Shown piece after piece: positions 54,769 through 63,376 of a stretch of 64,000 bases of DNA. The DNA comes from Mycolicibacterium pulveris (GTDB lineage Bacteria; Actinomycetota; Actinomycetes; Mycobacteriales; Mycobacteriaceae): positions 3,410,001 to 3,474,000 of the forward strand of contig NZ_AP022599.1 in the NCBI RefSeq assembly GCF_010725725.1, given 5' to 3'. Below the pieces are notes generated by a model, which was given only the letters and a program-made list of their open reading frames with translations, was not told where the DNA came from and ran no database searches. The first letter of the stretch is position 1. Each line of letters begins with the position of its first letter. The position numbers were made by a program, and so were the translations under genes.

Positions 54769-56160
54769 TTACGGGACATCGTCGTCATCGTCGGGCAGCA
54801 GATACCTCTCGGGAAAGTGGTAATTGTTGACTCGCGTTTGTCCGGTGTCGAGGTCTGGTGGTGGGATCCACTCCGTGCGGCCGTCCGCCCGCTGACGCGT
54901 GGTCCATCCGCTCTTCTCGATCAGCCGATTGTCGGGACCGCAAGCGAGGGTGAGCTTATCGATGTCCGTGGGCCCGCCTTCCGCTGCCCAGCCGTCGACA
55001 TGGTGAACCTCACACCAATCTGCGGGTACCGTGCAGCCCGGTCGCGTACACCCACGGTACTTGGCGTGCAACACAATCCGCTGTCCCCGCGACGCGAGGC
55101 GTTTGGTGCGGCCCAGATAGAGCGCCTCTTCGGTGTGCTTGTCGAACACCGCGAGATAGTGGTACGCGTGGCTGGCCAGCCGGATCACATCGCTCATCGG
55201 CAACCACGATCCGCTCCCGGTGACGGCGCGGCCGGCGCCGGATTGCAGATCTTGCAACGTGGTGGACACGATGATGGTCGCGGGTAAACCGTTGTGCTGC
55301 CCCAGCGCGCCCGAGGCCAACAACGCCCGACCCATCGCTTTGAGCGCATCGTGTCTGCGTTGACCGGCCGAGCGTGAATCGGCCACCTTCGCGCTCGAAT
55401 CCGGCTCACCGTCAACGCACGGTGTCTCGTCGTCCGGGTTGCACATACCGGGAGCGGCATACTTGGCCAGGAGAGCGTTGAGAGTCGCGGTCGTTTCGGG
55501 ATCAAAATAGCCGGTGACCTTGCTCATCCCGTCCGCGTCTTGGGGATGGATCTTGAAGTCGCGCTTGCGGGCTCGCTCTTCGTCCGTGGGTGGCGGACCG
55601 TCCTGATCGGCCAGGTAGGCCAACTTCTCGGCCGACTTCCGTAGTTCCGTGGGACCGAGCCCGCTGGCCAGGTCGGCGAGATGGGCCTCCAACGCGTCGC
55701 ACAGGTCGACGGGGATGTACCACGGCAACTTGTCGAAGAATTTGTTGATGACTCGCAGATGCTCGACGCCCACGTCGCCGCGTTGCTGAGCCGCCGCGAC
55801 GTGTCGGCGCCTTGGCTCCAGCGGCTCTCCGGTCAGTGTCTGCCGCGGACCAAGCTGATCGGCATCCTTGATGAGCTGCCTCGCGGCCTCCTTCGAGATG
55901 CGGAGCGCGGTGGTGAGCACATCCGTCAACGACGTACCACCCAACGCGCAGGGATCGGCTTCGGCCGCCAGCGCGCCGACCAATCGGTGCTCGACGACCG
56001 GTGCACGACGTATGTTGCGCTCCAACCGCACGCACAACTCAACTTTTTCGGCGTCCGTCATCACATCGAACTGCAGCCCGAGCATCGTGTCGAAGGCGGA
56101 GTCGAGCGCATCGAACGCCGCCGCGACGGCCTCGCGATTCGATCCAGGACTCCCATTCAT
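54769..56160 (-). CDS. HNH endonuclease of the DUF222 / 13E12 repeat family
   Basis: It has 463 residues. DUF222 N-terminal domain (VELCVRLERNIRRAPVVEHRLVGALAAEADP, EAARQLIKDADQLG, LEPRRRHVAAAQQRGDVGVEHLRVINKFFDKLP), then a variable part and the C-terminal HNH nuclease AKYRGCTRPGCTVPADWCEVHHVDGWAAEGGPTDIDKLTLACGPDNRLIEK. 13E12 family genes are numerous in mycobacteria and were reported to carry LexA-controlled promoters; a LexA-like box lies 4 bp upstream of this start. ATG 56160; the frame is open to 56220. Confidence 0.9.
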   Translation of the reverse strand: MNGSPGSNREAVAAAFDALDSAFDTMLGLQFDVMTDAEKVELCVRLERNIRRAPVVEHRLVGALAAEADPCALGGTSLTDVLTTALRISKEAARQLIKDADQLGPRQTLTGEPLEPRRRHVAAAQQRGDVGVEHLRVINKFFDKLPWYIPVDLCDALEAHLADLASGLGPTELRKSAEKLAYLADQDGPPPTDEERARKRDFKIHPQDADGMSKVTGYFDPETTATLNALLAKYAAPGMCNPDDETPCVDGEPDSSAKVADSRSAGQRRHDALKAMGRALLASGALGQHNGLPATIIVSTTLQDLQSGAGRAVTGSGSWLPMSDVIRLASHAYHYLAVFDKHTEEALYLGRTKRLASRGQRIVLHAKYRGCTRPGCTVPADWCEVHHVDGWAAEGGPTDIDKLTLACGPDNRLIEKSGWTTRQRADGRTEWIPPPDLDTGQTRVNNYHFPERYLLPDDDDDVP

Positions 56161-56163
56161 GAT

Positions 56164-56179
56164 TAGAACACTAGTTCGA
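56164..56179 (-). promoter_or_regulatory. LexA (SOS) box upstream of the HNH gene
   Basis: On the minus strand TCGAACTAGTGTTCTA differs at one base from the mycobacterial LexA consensus TCGAAC-N4-GTTCGA. It lies just before the start codon, so bound LexA would block the promoter. Confidence 0.7.
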
Positions 56180-56287
56180 GACACCGACAGAAGGCCGCCG
56201 TCTGAGACTGGAGAAAGCAATGTGACACAAGTGGTTTCCGGCCGAAAGGCCTAATCGCTACCTGACCTGTGCATTTCATCGCCTACG

Positions 56288-56428
56288 ATGGATTTCCGAA
56301 ACGCCGCCGCCCATTGTTGGCTTGTCGTCCCATGCTGGCTCGACGGGGCGCCCGGCGGCCCTGTCGGCATAGGCGGCGCGGACACCAACAAGCGGGGCGC
56401 CAACGGCTCCAACGGCAACGCCGGCTAG
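56288..56428 (+). pseudogene. Remnant of a PGRS-type C-terminus
   Basis: An open frame of 46 codons from ATG 56288 ends WLDGAPGGPVGIGGADTNKRG then ANGSNGNAG and stop. The last part matches the closing repeats of PGRS proteins (compare SSNGTNGSDGANG of the gene at 6342). The 5' part is not PGRS-like, and the start has no ribosome site, so it is read as a degraded end of an old rightward PGRS gene. Confidence 0.55.
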
Positions 56429-56459
56429 GCCGGGCACTGCGCAGCAGCGTGGTGCAGCT

Positions 56460-58328
56460 TTAGTTCAGAGTGATCACCGAGACGGTGTTGGCGTTGAAGT
56501 TGGTGACGTAAACCGTGGTGCCGTCGGGGCTGACGGCGAGCTCGGCGGGGCTGGTGCCCACGCCGATCGTGGTGACCACCGTGTTGGTGGCGGTGTCGAT
56601 CACCGACACCGTGTTGTCGGTGAAGTTGGCGACGTAGACGCGGGTGCCGTCCGGGCTGATCGCCACCCCCTCGGGCCCCTGGCCGACGTCGATGCTGGTG
56701 ACCACCGTGTTGGTGGTCGTGTCGATCACCGACACCGTGTTGTCCTCAGCGGTCGCGGCATTGGTGACGTAGACGTGGCTGCCGTCCGGGCTGACCGCGA
56801 CGCCGTTCGCCAAGACGCCGACGGGAATCTCGGTGACGACTTCGTTTGTGGCGATGTCGATTACATACACCGCACCGGAATTGCCGACGAAGCCCGCAAC
56901 GTAGACGCGGCTGCCGTCGGGGCTGACCGCCACGGCTTGCAGGCCGTTGGGTATATGGATGGAGGCGGTGACTTCGTTGCTGTTGCCGTCGATCACCGTC
57001 AGCGTTTCGGCGACGCTGGCGACATAGACCCGGGTGCCGTCCGGGCTGACGGCAAGGGCTTGCGGCACGGGCGGAACGTCGATGGTGGTGATGAGATCGT
57101 TTGCGTCGTCGAAGACATCGATCACCGACACGGTGTCACCGGTACAGTCGCTGCAACCGGTCTGGCTGCCCACGTAGGCGATGTCGCCGCCCAGGCCGAG
57201 CGCGACGCCGATCGGGCCGTCGGCCACCTGGATGGTGCCGATCACGGCGTTGGTGGTGGTGTCGATCACCGACACCGTGTCGGTGCCGTTGTTGGCCACA
57301 TAGACGCGGGGGGCTCTGGGGGCGACCGCGATTCCGGCGGGTTTGTCGCCGACCTGGATGGTTTCGACCTGCGCGACGGTCAGTTCCACGCGGGTCGAAC
57401 CGCTATGGAAGCTCGGAATGATCAGGCGCAGCAGTCGATGCACAAGGGATCCGGTGTGGTCGGTCGCGCGCACGGTGAAGGTGTCCGGGCCGGCGTAGCC
57501 GGCGGCGGGAACGTAAGTGAAAGTGCCATCCGGCGCCACGGTGACGGTTCCGTGCTTGGGTTTTCGGGTGACCGCCAGTTTGACGCGGTCGCCGTCCGGA
57601 TCGCTGACGTCGAGGGCGCCGGTGATGGCTCCGTCGAGAACCTGCACGGTGTGCGCCGAGTCGTATGAGACGGTCGGCGACTCGTTGAACAACGTTTCGT
57701 GAACCTGGCGCCGCACCCAACCCCACAACGCCACCAGCACCGGTGGATGCGCGAGCGCAGGCGGGTGGGCGGGTGTGACTTCGGCCAGCGGAGTCGACAC
57801 CGTCGCGGCGCGTTGTGGTGTCGGCACGGATTCCGTCGAGGTACGCACGGAAAGCCTTGGTGCGGCCGTGCTTTGGCTGTCTTCTTCGGTGGGGGGTGCG
57901 CGATCGTGGCCACGGGTCGACGACGTGATGCTCAACGCCGAGAGACGGGTCCGGGGTGCCGAGACATCGCGGGACAGCGGCGAAGAGCGTCGCTGTGTCG
58001 TCGCGGTCTCCGAATCGGAAGGATCGGTCGCTGACGTCTCATCGACGCTCTCGCTGAGGTCCGGCGTAGGCGTGCCACCCGAACTGCGCACGCTCGTCTC
58101 GGGCTTGGAACTGACCGCGGACGCATCCGAATCGTCCGAGTGTGACGCGGACTCTGAGGAGGAGACCGCAGAGCCGGAATCCGACGAATCCGCCGGCTCG
58201 GCATGCGCCGCAGCCGCAGCGGCGAGGGCCAGCCCGGCCGCGATGGCGAGCGCCCCAAGCCATTCGATGCTGTGGACTACGGCGCTTCGCTCAGTTGAAT
58301 GTTCGGCCGCCGTGGATGCTGGGTTCAC
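56460..58328 (-). CDS. Secreted YVTN beta-propeller protein with a cadherin/Ig-like domain
   Basis: It has 622 residues. A hydrophobic N-terminal segment (LGALAIAAGLALAAAAAAHAEP) is the signal or anchor; a long Ser/Thr-rich linker follows (about 45-205); an Ig/cadherin-like repeat with VSDPDGDRVKLAVTRKPKHGTVTVAPDGTFTYVPAAGYAGPDTFTVRATD; and from about residue 325 seven blades of PxGIAVxPDGxxVYVAN-x-DNTVSVIDTATNTVV type. Probably a surface binding protein. GTG 58328 overlaps the stop of the PGRS-like gene (GTGA), so it depends on that gene's translation. Confidence 0.9.
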   Translation of the reverse strand: MNPASTAAEHSTERSAVVHSIEWLGALAIAAGLALAAAAAAHAEPADSSDSGSAVSSSESASHSDDSDASAVSSKPETSVRSSGGTPTPDLSESVDETSATDPSDSETATTQRRSSPLSRDVSAPRTRLSALSITSSTRGHDRAPPTEEDSQSTAAPRLSVRTSTESVPTPQRAATVSTPLAEVTPAHPPALAHPPVLVALWGWVRRQVHETLFNESPTVSYDSAHTVQVLDGAITGALDVSDPDGDRVKLAVTRKPKHGTVTVAPDGTFTYVPAAGYAGPDTFTVRATDHTGSLVHRLLRLIIPSFHSGSTRVELTVAQVETIQVGDKPAGIAVAPRAPRVYVANNGTDTVSVIDTTTNAVIGTIQVADGPIGVALGLGGDIAYVGSQTGCSDCTGDTVSVIDVFDDANDLITTIDVPPVPQALAVSPDGTRVYVASVAETLTVIDGNSNEVTASIHIPNGLQAVAVSPDGSRVYVAGFVGNSGAVYVIDIATNEVVTEIPVGVLANGVAVSPDGSHVYVTNAATAEDNTVSVIDTTTNTVVTSIDVGQGPEGVAISPDGTRVYVANFTDNTVSVIDTATNTVVTTIGVGTSPAELAVSPDGTTVYVTNFNANTVSVITLN

Positions 58329-60292
58329 CCGTCGGCGCCGTTGCTTCCGGTGCTGCCGTTGTTGGTGCTGCCGGTGCCGCCTGGACCTCCGGGTCCTCCG
58401 GTACCGCCGGGTCCGGCGTTGCCACCGTCGCCACCATCGCCGCCGTTGCCGATGCCGCCCGCCGTCGCGTCGCCGCCGGCACCGCCGGCCCCGCCGTTCG
58501 CCGTAGCGCCAACCCCGACACCGCTGTTGCCGCCGTCACCGCCGTCGCCGCCCGTCGCGTCGCCGTTGTCGGAGACGGCTTCGCCGCCGCTGCCGCCGGT
58601 GCCGCCGGTGCCGAAGGATCCGGAGTCGCCCGCGGCACCGCCGTCGCCGCCGGTGGCGGTTCCGTCGCTGTCGTTGACCGTCGCGACGCCGCCGTGGCCG
58701 CCGTCGCCGCCGTTTCCGCTGAGTGCCCCGCCGTCGCCGCCCACGCCACCGGCGCCGCCCTCGGCGATGACGCCGTCGGCGTCCGTGGTGCGCGCGGCAC
58801 CGCCGTCACCGCCCGTACCGCCGGAGCCGAGGAGACCGGTGTCACCGCCATTGCCGCCGTCGCCGCCGGTGGCATTGCAGGAGCAGATGCCGCCTTCGCC
58901 GCCGTCGCCCCCGTTGCCACCGTTGCCGGAGATCATGCCGCCGGTGCCGCCGTCACCACCGCGACCGCCGACGTGCGGGCTAGGTGCGTTGCCGGAGGGG
59001 CTGTCATCGCCCGCTCCGCCGTCGCCGCCGTTGCCAAACCATCCCGCGTCGCCGCCGTCGCCGCCACGCCCGCCGCTGGACCCTTCGGACCCGATGCCGC
59101 CGTCGGCGTCCCCGCCGTCCCCGCCGTCACCGACAATTCCGGCGTTGCCGCCGGTTCCGCCGGTTCCTCCGAGGGCGAAGCCGTTCTCGGCCTGAGCAAC
59201 CCCGCTGCGACCGCCCTGCCCGCCGCTGCCAATTAGCGTTCCGCCGTGCCCGCCGTCGCCGCCGCGGCCGCCCACCACGATGCCCTGCGGCCCCACCGCG
59301 ACGTTGGTCCCACGGCCGCCGATGCCACCCCAGCCACCGTCACCGATCCACCCGCCGTTGCCGCCGTTGCCGCCCCGGCCGCCGGTGACGAATCCGGTGG
59401 CCGTGCTGTCGCCGCCGTCGCCGCCGGGACCTCCGGCGGCGATCCCGAAGGCGGGAAACAGTCCGCCGTCGCCGCCGTTGCCGCCGTTACCGCCGACGCC
59501 CCCGTCACCGCCGGCGCCGCCCGCGCCACCCGTGCCGAAGAGCAGCGCACCCGGTCCGCCGTCACCGCCGTGTCCGGCTTGACCACCCAGTCCGTTGCCG
59601 CCCCTACCGCCAGGACCGCCATAGCCCCACAACAAACCGCCCGCGCCGCCGCGGCCACCGTCGGCGCCCGGTCCGCCGTTACCGCCCATGCCGCCATACC
59701 CGATCAGCAGCCCGCCGGGACCCCCTGCCCCGCCGGGTTGGCCCAAGGCCGTCCCAGCGCCGCCGGCCCCGCCGATCCCGATGAGCCAGCCCCCGCCTTG
59801 ACCGGGCTGGCCCGGACCGCCGTCGGCGCCGTTGCAGATCAGGCCGCACCGGTCGGCCAGCAGCAGACCCAACACATCCGCGGGGGTGATTGCCGCCGCG
59901 GTCGGAGAGGCAAGCGCTGCGTCTGCGCCATCGTCAAGGACCAGGGCCGCTGGCTGTGCAAACACGGTGGGCGCGAAGAAGTTTGGGCCCCGCAATGACT
60001 CGATGAGGCCGGCGCTGGTGAGAGGCTCGATCGCGGTGACCGGCTTGATCGTGTCGATGGCGCCAACGGCGTCGCGTGGCGCGGCCCCGCTGCTCGCCGA
60101 ATTCGGCGTGATCGAAACCGTCATGGCGGCGAGTGCCGGCGTGGCCGATTCGGTGCGCTGCGGTGGGGACGCGGGCGGCGGCGAGGAGGCCGCGCCCGAC
60201 TGGGTCGCTGCAGGCGGGACCGCACCGGCCGCGGCCAGAATGCCCACGGCGAGCGTCGCTGTGAATTTCGATTTATTGTGGGCAAGCTCCAC
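58325..60292 (-). CDS. Secreted PGRS-like glycine-rich repeat protein without a PE domain
   Basis: It has 655 residues. N-terminal signal (KFTATLAVGILAAAGAVPPAATQS), a folded-looking segment (residues 75-150: IKPVTAIEPLTSAGLIESLRGPNFFAPTVF...DVLGLLLADRCG), then about 490 residues of GGxGG repeats ending GSTGSNGADG. The entry sequence LICNGADGGPGQPGQGGG is like that of PE_PGRS proteins, but the PE domain is replaced by a Sec signal. GTG 60292 lies behind AGGGGGCGGCG. Operon partner of the propeller gene. Confidence 0.85.
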   Translation of the reverse strand: MELAHNKSKFTATLAVGILAAAGAVPPAATQSGAASSPPPASPPQRTESATPALAAMTVSITPNSASSGAAPRDAVGAIDTIKPVTAIEPLTSAGLIESLRGPNFFAPTVFAQPAALVLDDGADAALASPTAAAITPADVLGLLLADRCGLICNGADGGPGQPGQGGGWLIGIGGAGGAGTALGQPGGAGGPGGLLIGYGGMGGNGGPGADGGRGGAGGLLWGYGGPGGRGGNGLGGQAGHGGDGGPGALLFGTGGAGGAGGDGGVGGNGGNGGDGGLFPAFGIAAGGPGGDGGDSTATGFVTGGRGGNGGNGGWIGDGGWGGIGGRGTNVAVGPQGIVVGGRGGDGGHGGTLIGSGGQGGRSGVAQAENGFALGGTGGTGGNAGIVGDGGDGGDADGGIGSEGSSGGRGGDGGDAGWFGNGGDGGAGDDSPSGNAPSPHVGGRGGDGGTGGMISGNGGNGGDGGEGGICSCNATGGDGGNGGDTGLLGSGGTGGDGGAARTTDADGVIAEGGAGGVGGDGGALSGNGGDGGHGGVATVNDSDGTATGGDGGAAGDSGSFGTGGTGGSGGEAVSDNGDATGGDGGDGGNSGVGVGATANGGAGGAGGDATAGGIGNGGDGGDGGNAGPGGTGGPGGPGGTGSTNNGSTGSNGADG

Positions 60293-60636
60293 CGCCGCCC
60301 CCTAGTTTTTCCGGAGACGATCCCCAACCCGGTCATCGTGGCCGCGACCGCGTCTGGGCAAAAGAGTACTCGCAATGGCGGGTAAAGGGAATCCTCTGCC
60401 GACCTTCGTCTCCAGCAGGGGTTGAAGCGTTTATGTTCTCCGGCAACGCTTCTGCATTCGTCGGTGATGTGGTGGGGATCACCGCATTTCCGGCTCTGTT
60501 CGGCCGAGTTCACAGCCGATCTTCAGGCAGATCCCAGACTTCGGTCCTTCCATCGGAGACAGCGACGTTGGATCGCCGAGCGGATCTCGGCGGGACAGGG
60601 GAGTCAGCGCCGTAACCCGCGCCTGGAGGCAAGGTT
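60293..60636. other. Divergent intergenic region, no gene seen
   Basis: About 340 bp between the leftward PGRS-like gene and the rightward molybdopterin oxidoreductase gene. Both promoters should lie here. No SARP-like heptads are present, which separates this PGRS operon from the one at 6-12 kb. GTAAAGGGAATCC near 60383 is not a recognised site. Confidence 0.5.
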
Positions 60637-62439
60637 GTGACGAGCGCACCAAGAACTGAACGTCCCACTTCGGCAACGCCGTTGCGTGCCCTGTTGGATC
60701 ACGATGACCCCAAAGGGGTTTTCCAACAGCGCGTCGACGTTAACGAGTTCGCCGGCGGCATCCCTCAAGTGCCCGCACAAGTGCCGTCGGTGCGCATCGG
60801 CAACAGGTGGGTCAGCATCTTGTGGCTCGTCGCACTGGCGCTCCTCGGACTCGTCATCGTCATCGTGATCGCCCAGGAACTGCGAACATTCGGGTGGGTG
60901 CAGAACTTCATCGAGCGTTATCCGGGCACGACGGCCACCTACGCCGCGCCGGTGGAAACCGGCTTTCCGGCCTGGCTGCGTTGGCAGCACTTCTTCAACA
61001 TCGTGTTCATGATGTTCATCATCCGATCGGGACAGCAGATTCTGGCCGATCATCCACGGCTCTACCTCAACTCGGGTTGCCGCCCGGGTTCGGAGTGGTT
61101 CCGCATGAGCCATCCGGTACCCGCCGACCGCACCGACAAGAACGACCCGCCCAGCCTGTGGACCTCCAAGGACGACGCCGTTTCCCTGCCAAAGCAACTG
61201 GGAATACCGGGGCTTCGCCACTCGATCGGCTTGGCCCGATGGTGGCACTTCAGCTTCGACCTGCTGTGGCTGGTCAACGGAGCCGTTTTCTACGTGCTGC
61301 TCTTCAGCACCGACCAATGGCACCGGCTCGTGCCCCAGTCGTGGACCGTGTTTCCCAACGCCCTATCGACAGTCGTTCAGTATGCGTCGCTGAACTTTCC
61401 GGCCAACGAAGGCTTCGCCGAATACAACGGCCTGCAGATACTGGCCTACTTCATCACGGTGTTCATCGCCGCGCCGCTGGCCTTCGCGACCGGCTTGCTG
61501 CAGGCTCCCGCCGTCGCCGCCCGGTTCGGGACGGGACGCGGTCCGCTGAACCGGCAGGTCGCGCGGACCGTCCACTTCATCGTGCTGATCTGGATGCTGG
61601 TTTTCATCGCCGCCCACGTCGCGATGGTGTTTCTCACCGGTGCCGTCGGCAACCTCAACCACATGACGTTGGGGACCGATACCCAGTCGCCGTGGGCCCT
61701 CGTCATATTCGGGGCGGCTGCCCTCTTCCTGACCGTGCTCTGGCTGATCGCCACTCCGGTGACGCTTCGCTACCCGAGAGCCGTTCAGCACACCGGGCGA
61801 TTCATCGTCGGATGGGCCAAGGCAGGGCTGGAACGCGTACACCCCAAGGCTTCATATCGCGCAAAGGACATCACGCCCTACCACTGGGCCAACGGCCGGA
61901 TACCCGACACCGAGCACTGGCGCCGGCTGCGGGCCACCGGGTGGGCCGACTACTCGCTGCGCATCGCAGGCCTGGTCGAAAACTCGGTGGACCTGTCCTA
62001 CAGCCAGATCTTGGCACTGCCCAAGCACGAACAGATCACCCAGCATTACTGCATTCAGGGCTGGTCGGGCGTGGCCGAATGGGCAGGTGTGCGCATGCGC
62101 GACATCATCGACATCGTGCGGCCCCTGCCGACCGCTCGGTGGGTGGTGTTCTACTCCTTCGGCAACGGGCCCGAACCCGACACCGGACGGTATTACGACT
62201 GCCACCGCATCGAGCACATGCGCGAGCCCATGGCGCTGCTCGCCTACGAGATGAACGGCGACCCGCTGCCGGATGCGCACGGCGCGCCGCTGCGCCTGCG
62301 CAACGAACTCGAGCTCGGCTTCAAACAGGTCAAGTGGATCGAAGCCATCGAGTTCGTGGCGAGCTTCAAAGACGTCGGCTGGGGCCATGGTGGTTACAAC
62401 GAAGACCACGAGTACTTCGGCTACCGAATGCCGATCTAG
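60637..62439 (+). CDS. Cytochrome b561-type membrane domain fused to a molybdopterin oxidoreductase
   Basis: It has 600 residues. The N-terminal 400 hold about five helices (VSILWLVALALLGLVIVIVIA, RWQHFFNIVFMMFIIRSG, WWHFSFDLLWLVNGAVFYVLL, YFITVFIAAPLAFATGLL, TVHFIVLIWMLVFIAAHVAMVFLTG), with His residues able to bind two b hemes. The C-terminal 190 is a sulfite-oxidase/MsrP-like Mo domain (GLVENSVDLSYSQILALPKHEQITQHYCIQGWSGVAEWAGVRMRDI) whose Cys in HYCIQGW is the Mo ligand, and LRLRNELELGFKQVKWIEAIEF. Fusion merges the MsrQ- and MsrP-like parts. GTG 60637; substrate unknown. Confidence 0.88.
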   Translation: MTSAPRTERPTSATPLRALLDHDDPKGVFQQRVDVNEFAGGIPQVPAQVPSVRIGNRWVSILWLVALALLGLVIVIVIAQELRTFGWVQNFIERYPGTTATYAAPVETGFPAWLRWQHFFNIVFMMFIIRSGQQILADHPRLYLNSGCRPGSEWFRMSHPVPADRTDKNDPPSLWTSKDDAVSLPKQLGIPGLRHSIGLARWWHFSFDLLWLVNGAVFYVLLFSTDQWHRLVPQSWTVFPNALSTVVQYASLNFPANEGFAEYNGLQILAYFITVFIAAPLAFATGLLQAPAVAARFGTGRGPLNRQVARTVHFIVLIWMLVFIAAHVAMVFLTGAVGNLNHMTLGTDTQSPWALVIFGAAALFLTVLWLIATPVTLRYPRAVQHTGRFIVGWAKAGLERVHPKASYRAKDITPYHWANGRIPDTEHWRRLRATGWADYSLRIAGLVENSVDLSYSQILALPKHEQITQHYCIQGWSGVAEWAGVRMRDIIDIVRPLPTARWVVFYSFGNGPEPDTGRYYDCHRIEHMREPMALLAYEMNGDPLPDAHGAPLRLRNELELGFKQVKWIEAIEFVASFKDVGWGHGGYNEDHEYFGYRMPI

Positions 62440-62479
62440 CTGTGCCGCATCGCCACAGCTTCAGTTCAGGAGGTTAGAA

Positions 62480-62728
62480 ATGAAACTCCGACCGATCGCG
62501 GGCATGGTTGTCGCCGCCGGCGCTGTCGCCATCGCGTTGGCGCCCGTCGCTCAAGCCGACACGGCAGTGCAACCCGTTGCCCAACAACAGATCCAGCCCG
62601 CACCGATGACGTGCAATTGGACCAGGGCCGGCAGCGTGTGCACGTCGCCGGGCAACGCCGAGATCAACGACGCACCGCCGTTCGTCAACAACTATCCGAT
62701 GTACGGATTCTTCCCCTGGATCTTGTGA
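62480..62728 (+). CDS. Small secreted protein with two cysteines
   Basis: It has 82 residues. Signal peptide MKLRPIAGMVVAAGAVAIALAPVAQA cleaved before DTAVQP; mature part has MTCNWTRAGSVCTSPGNAEINDAPPFVNNYPMYGFFPWIL, with two Cys that can form one disulfide. The NAEINDAPP...YPMYGFFPW tail is one I associate with mycobacterial small exported proteins; function unknown. ATG 62480 behind CAGGAGGTTAGAA. Same strand as the Mo oxidoreductase, 40 bp below it. Confidence 0.85.
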   Translation: MKLRPIAGMVVAAGAVAIALAPVAQADTAVQPVAQQQIQPAPMTCNWTRAGSVCTSPGNAEINDAPPFVNNYPMYGFFPWIL

Positions 62729-62753
62729 GGTCGCGATGCGATGATCACGACTG

Positions 62754-63290
62754 TTGAACGTTCTCAGGCGCATCCCCTGGCGCATCGAAGCCCTGTCCGG
62801 CCCCGACGCGGCCGCGATCGTCGAGCCGCTGTTCCGCGAGTATCTCGACTGGATACTCGTGCGGTTCACCGTCGACCTCGGCGCGGAGTCGATCGATCCT
62901 GACGGCTCAGCCGAGCGCGCCTACTTCGCGGAGACCCAACGGTTCCTCGGTCCGCGGGCCAGACTGCTGGTTGCCCGGTTCGACGACGAGCTCGTCGGCG
63001 TCGGCGCCTTCAAACCCACCGACGATGAGCGAACCGCCGAGATCAAGCGGATGTTCGTGCGGCCTTCTGCACGCGGCAGCGGCATCGCGCGAGCCTTGCT
63101 CAACCGACTGCTCAGCGACGCGCGGTCCGAGGGCTACACCAGGGTGCGCCTGGAGACCATGAGCTTCATGACCGAAGCACATTCGCTGTACCGGTCGGTC
63201 GGTGCCCGAGAAATCGATCCGTTCGAGGGGTCCGAAGCCGGCAACGTCGGACTGGCCGCAGCCACGACGTACCTGGAGCTGCCCCTCTAA
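62754..63290 (+). CDS. GNAT-family N-acetyltransferase
   Basis: It has 178 residues. GNAT core: LLVARFDDELVGVGAFKPTDDERTAEIKRMFVRPSARGSGIARALLNRLLSDARSEGYTRVRLETMSFMTEAHSLYRSVGA, with the acetyl-CoA loop R-x2-G-x-G/A (ARGSGIA). Substrate unknown. The only start that includes the whole domain is TTG 62754; no clear ribosome site, so the start is tentative. It lies 25 bp after the small secreted gene. Confidence 0.87.
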   Translation: MNVLRRIPWRIEALSGPDAAAIVEPLFREYLDWILVRFTVDLGAESIDPDGSAERAYFAETQRFLGPRARLLVARFDDELVGVGAFKPTDDERTAEIKRMFVRPSARGSGIARALLNRLLSDARSEGYTRVRLETMSFMTEAHSLYRSVGAREIDPFEGSEAGNVGLAAATTYLELPL

Positions 63291-63376
63291 CCACATACGA
63301 TCGGGTACCAGTGGGTATGCCTTCTGTCGGACCGCGGTTCTACGCTCGAAAGTCACTGCACCCGAAAGGATCCTGC

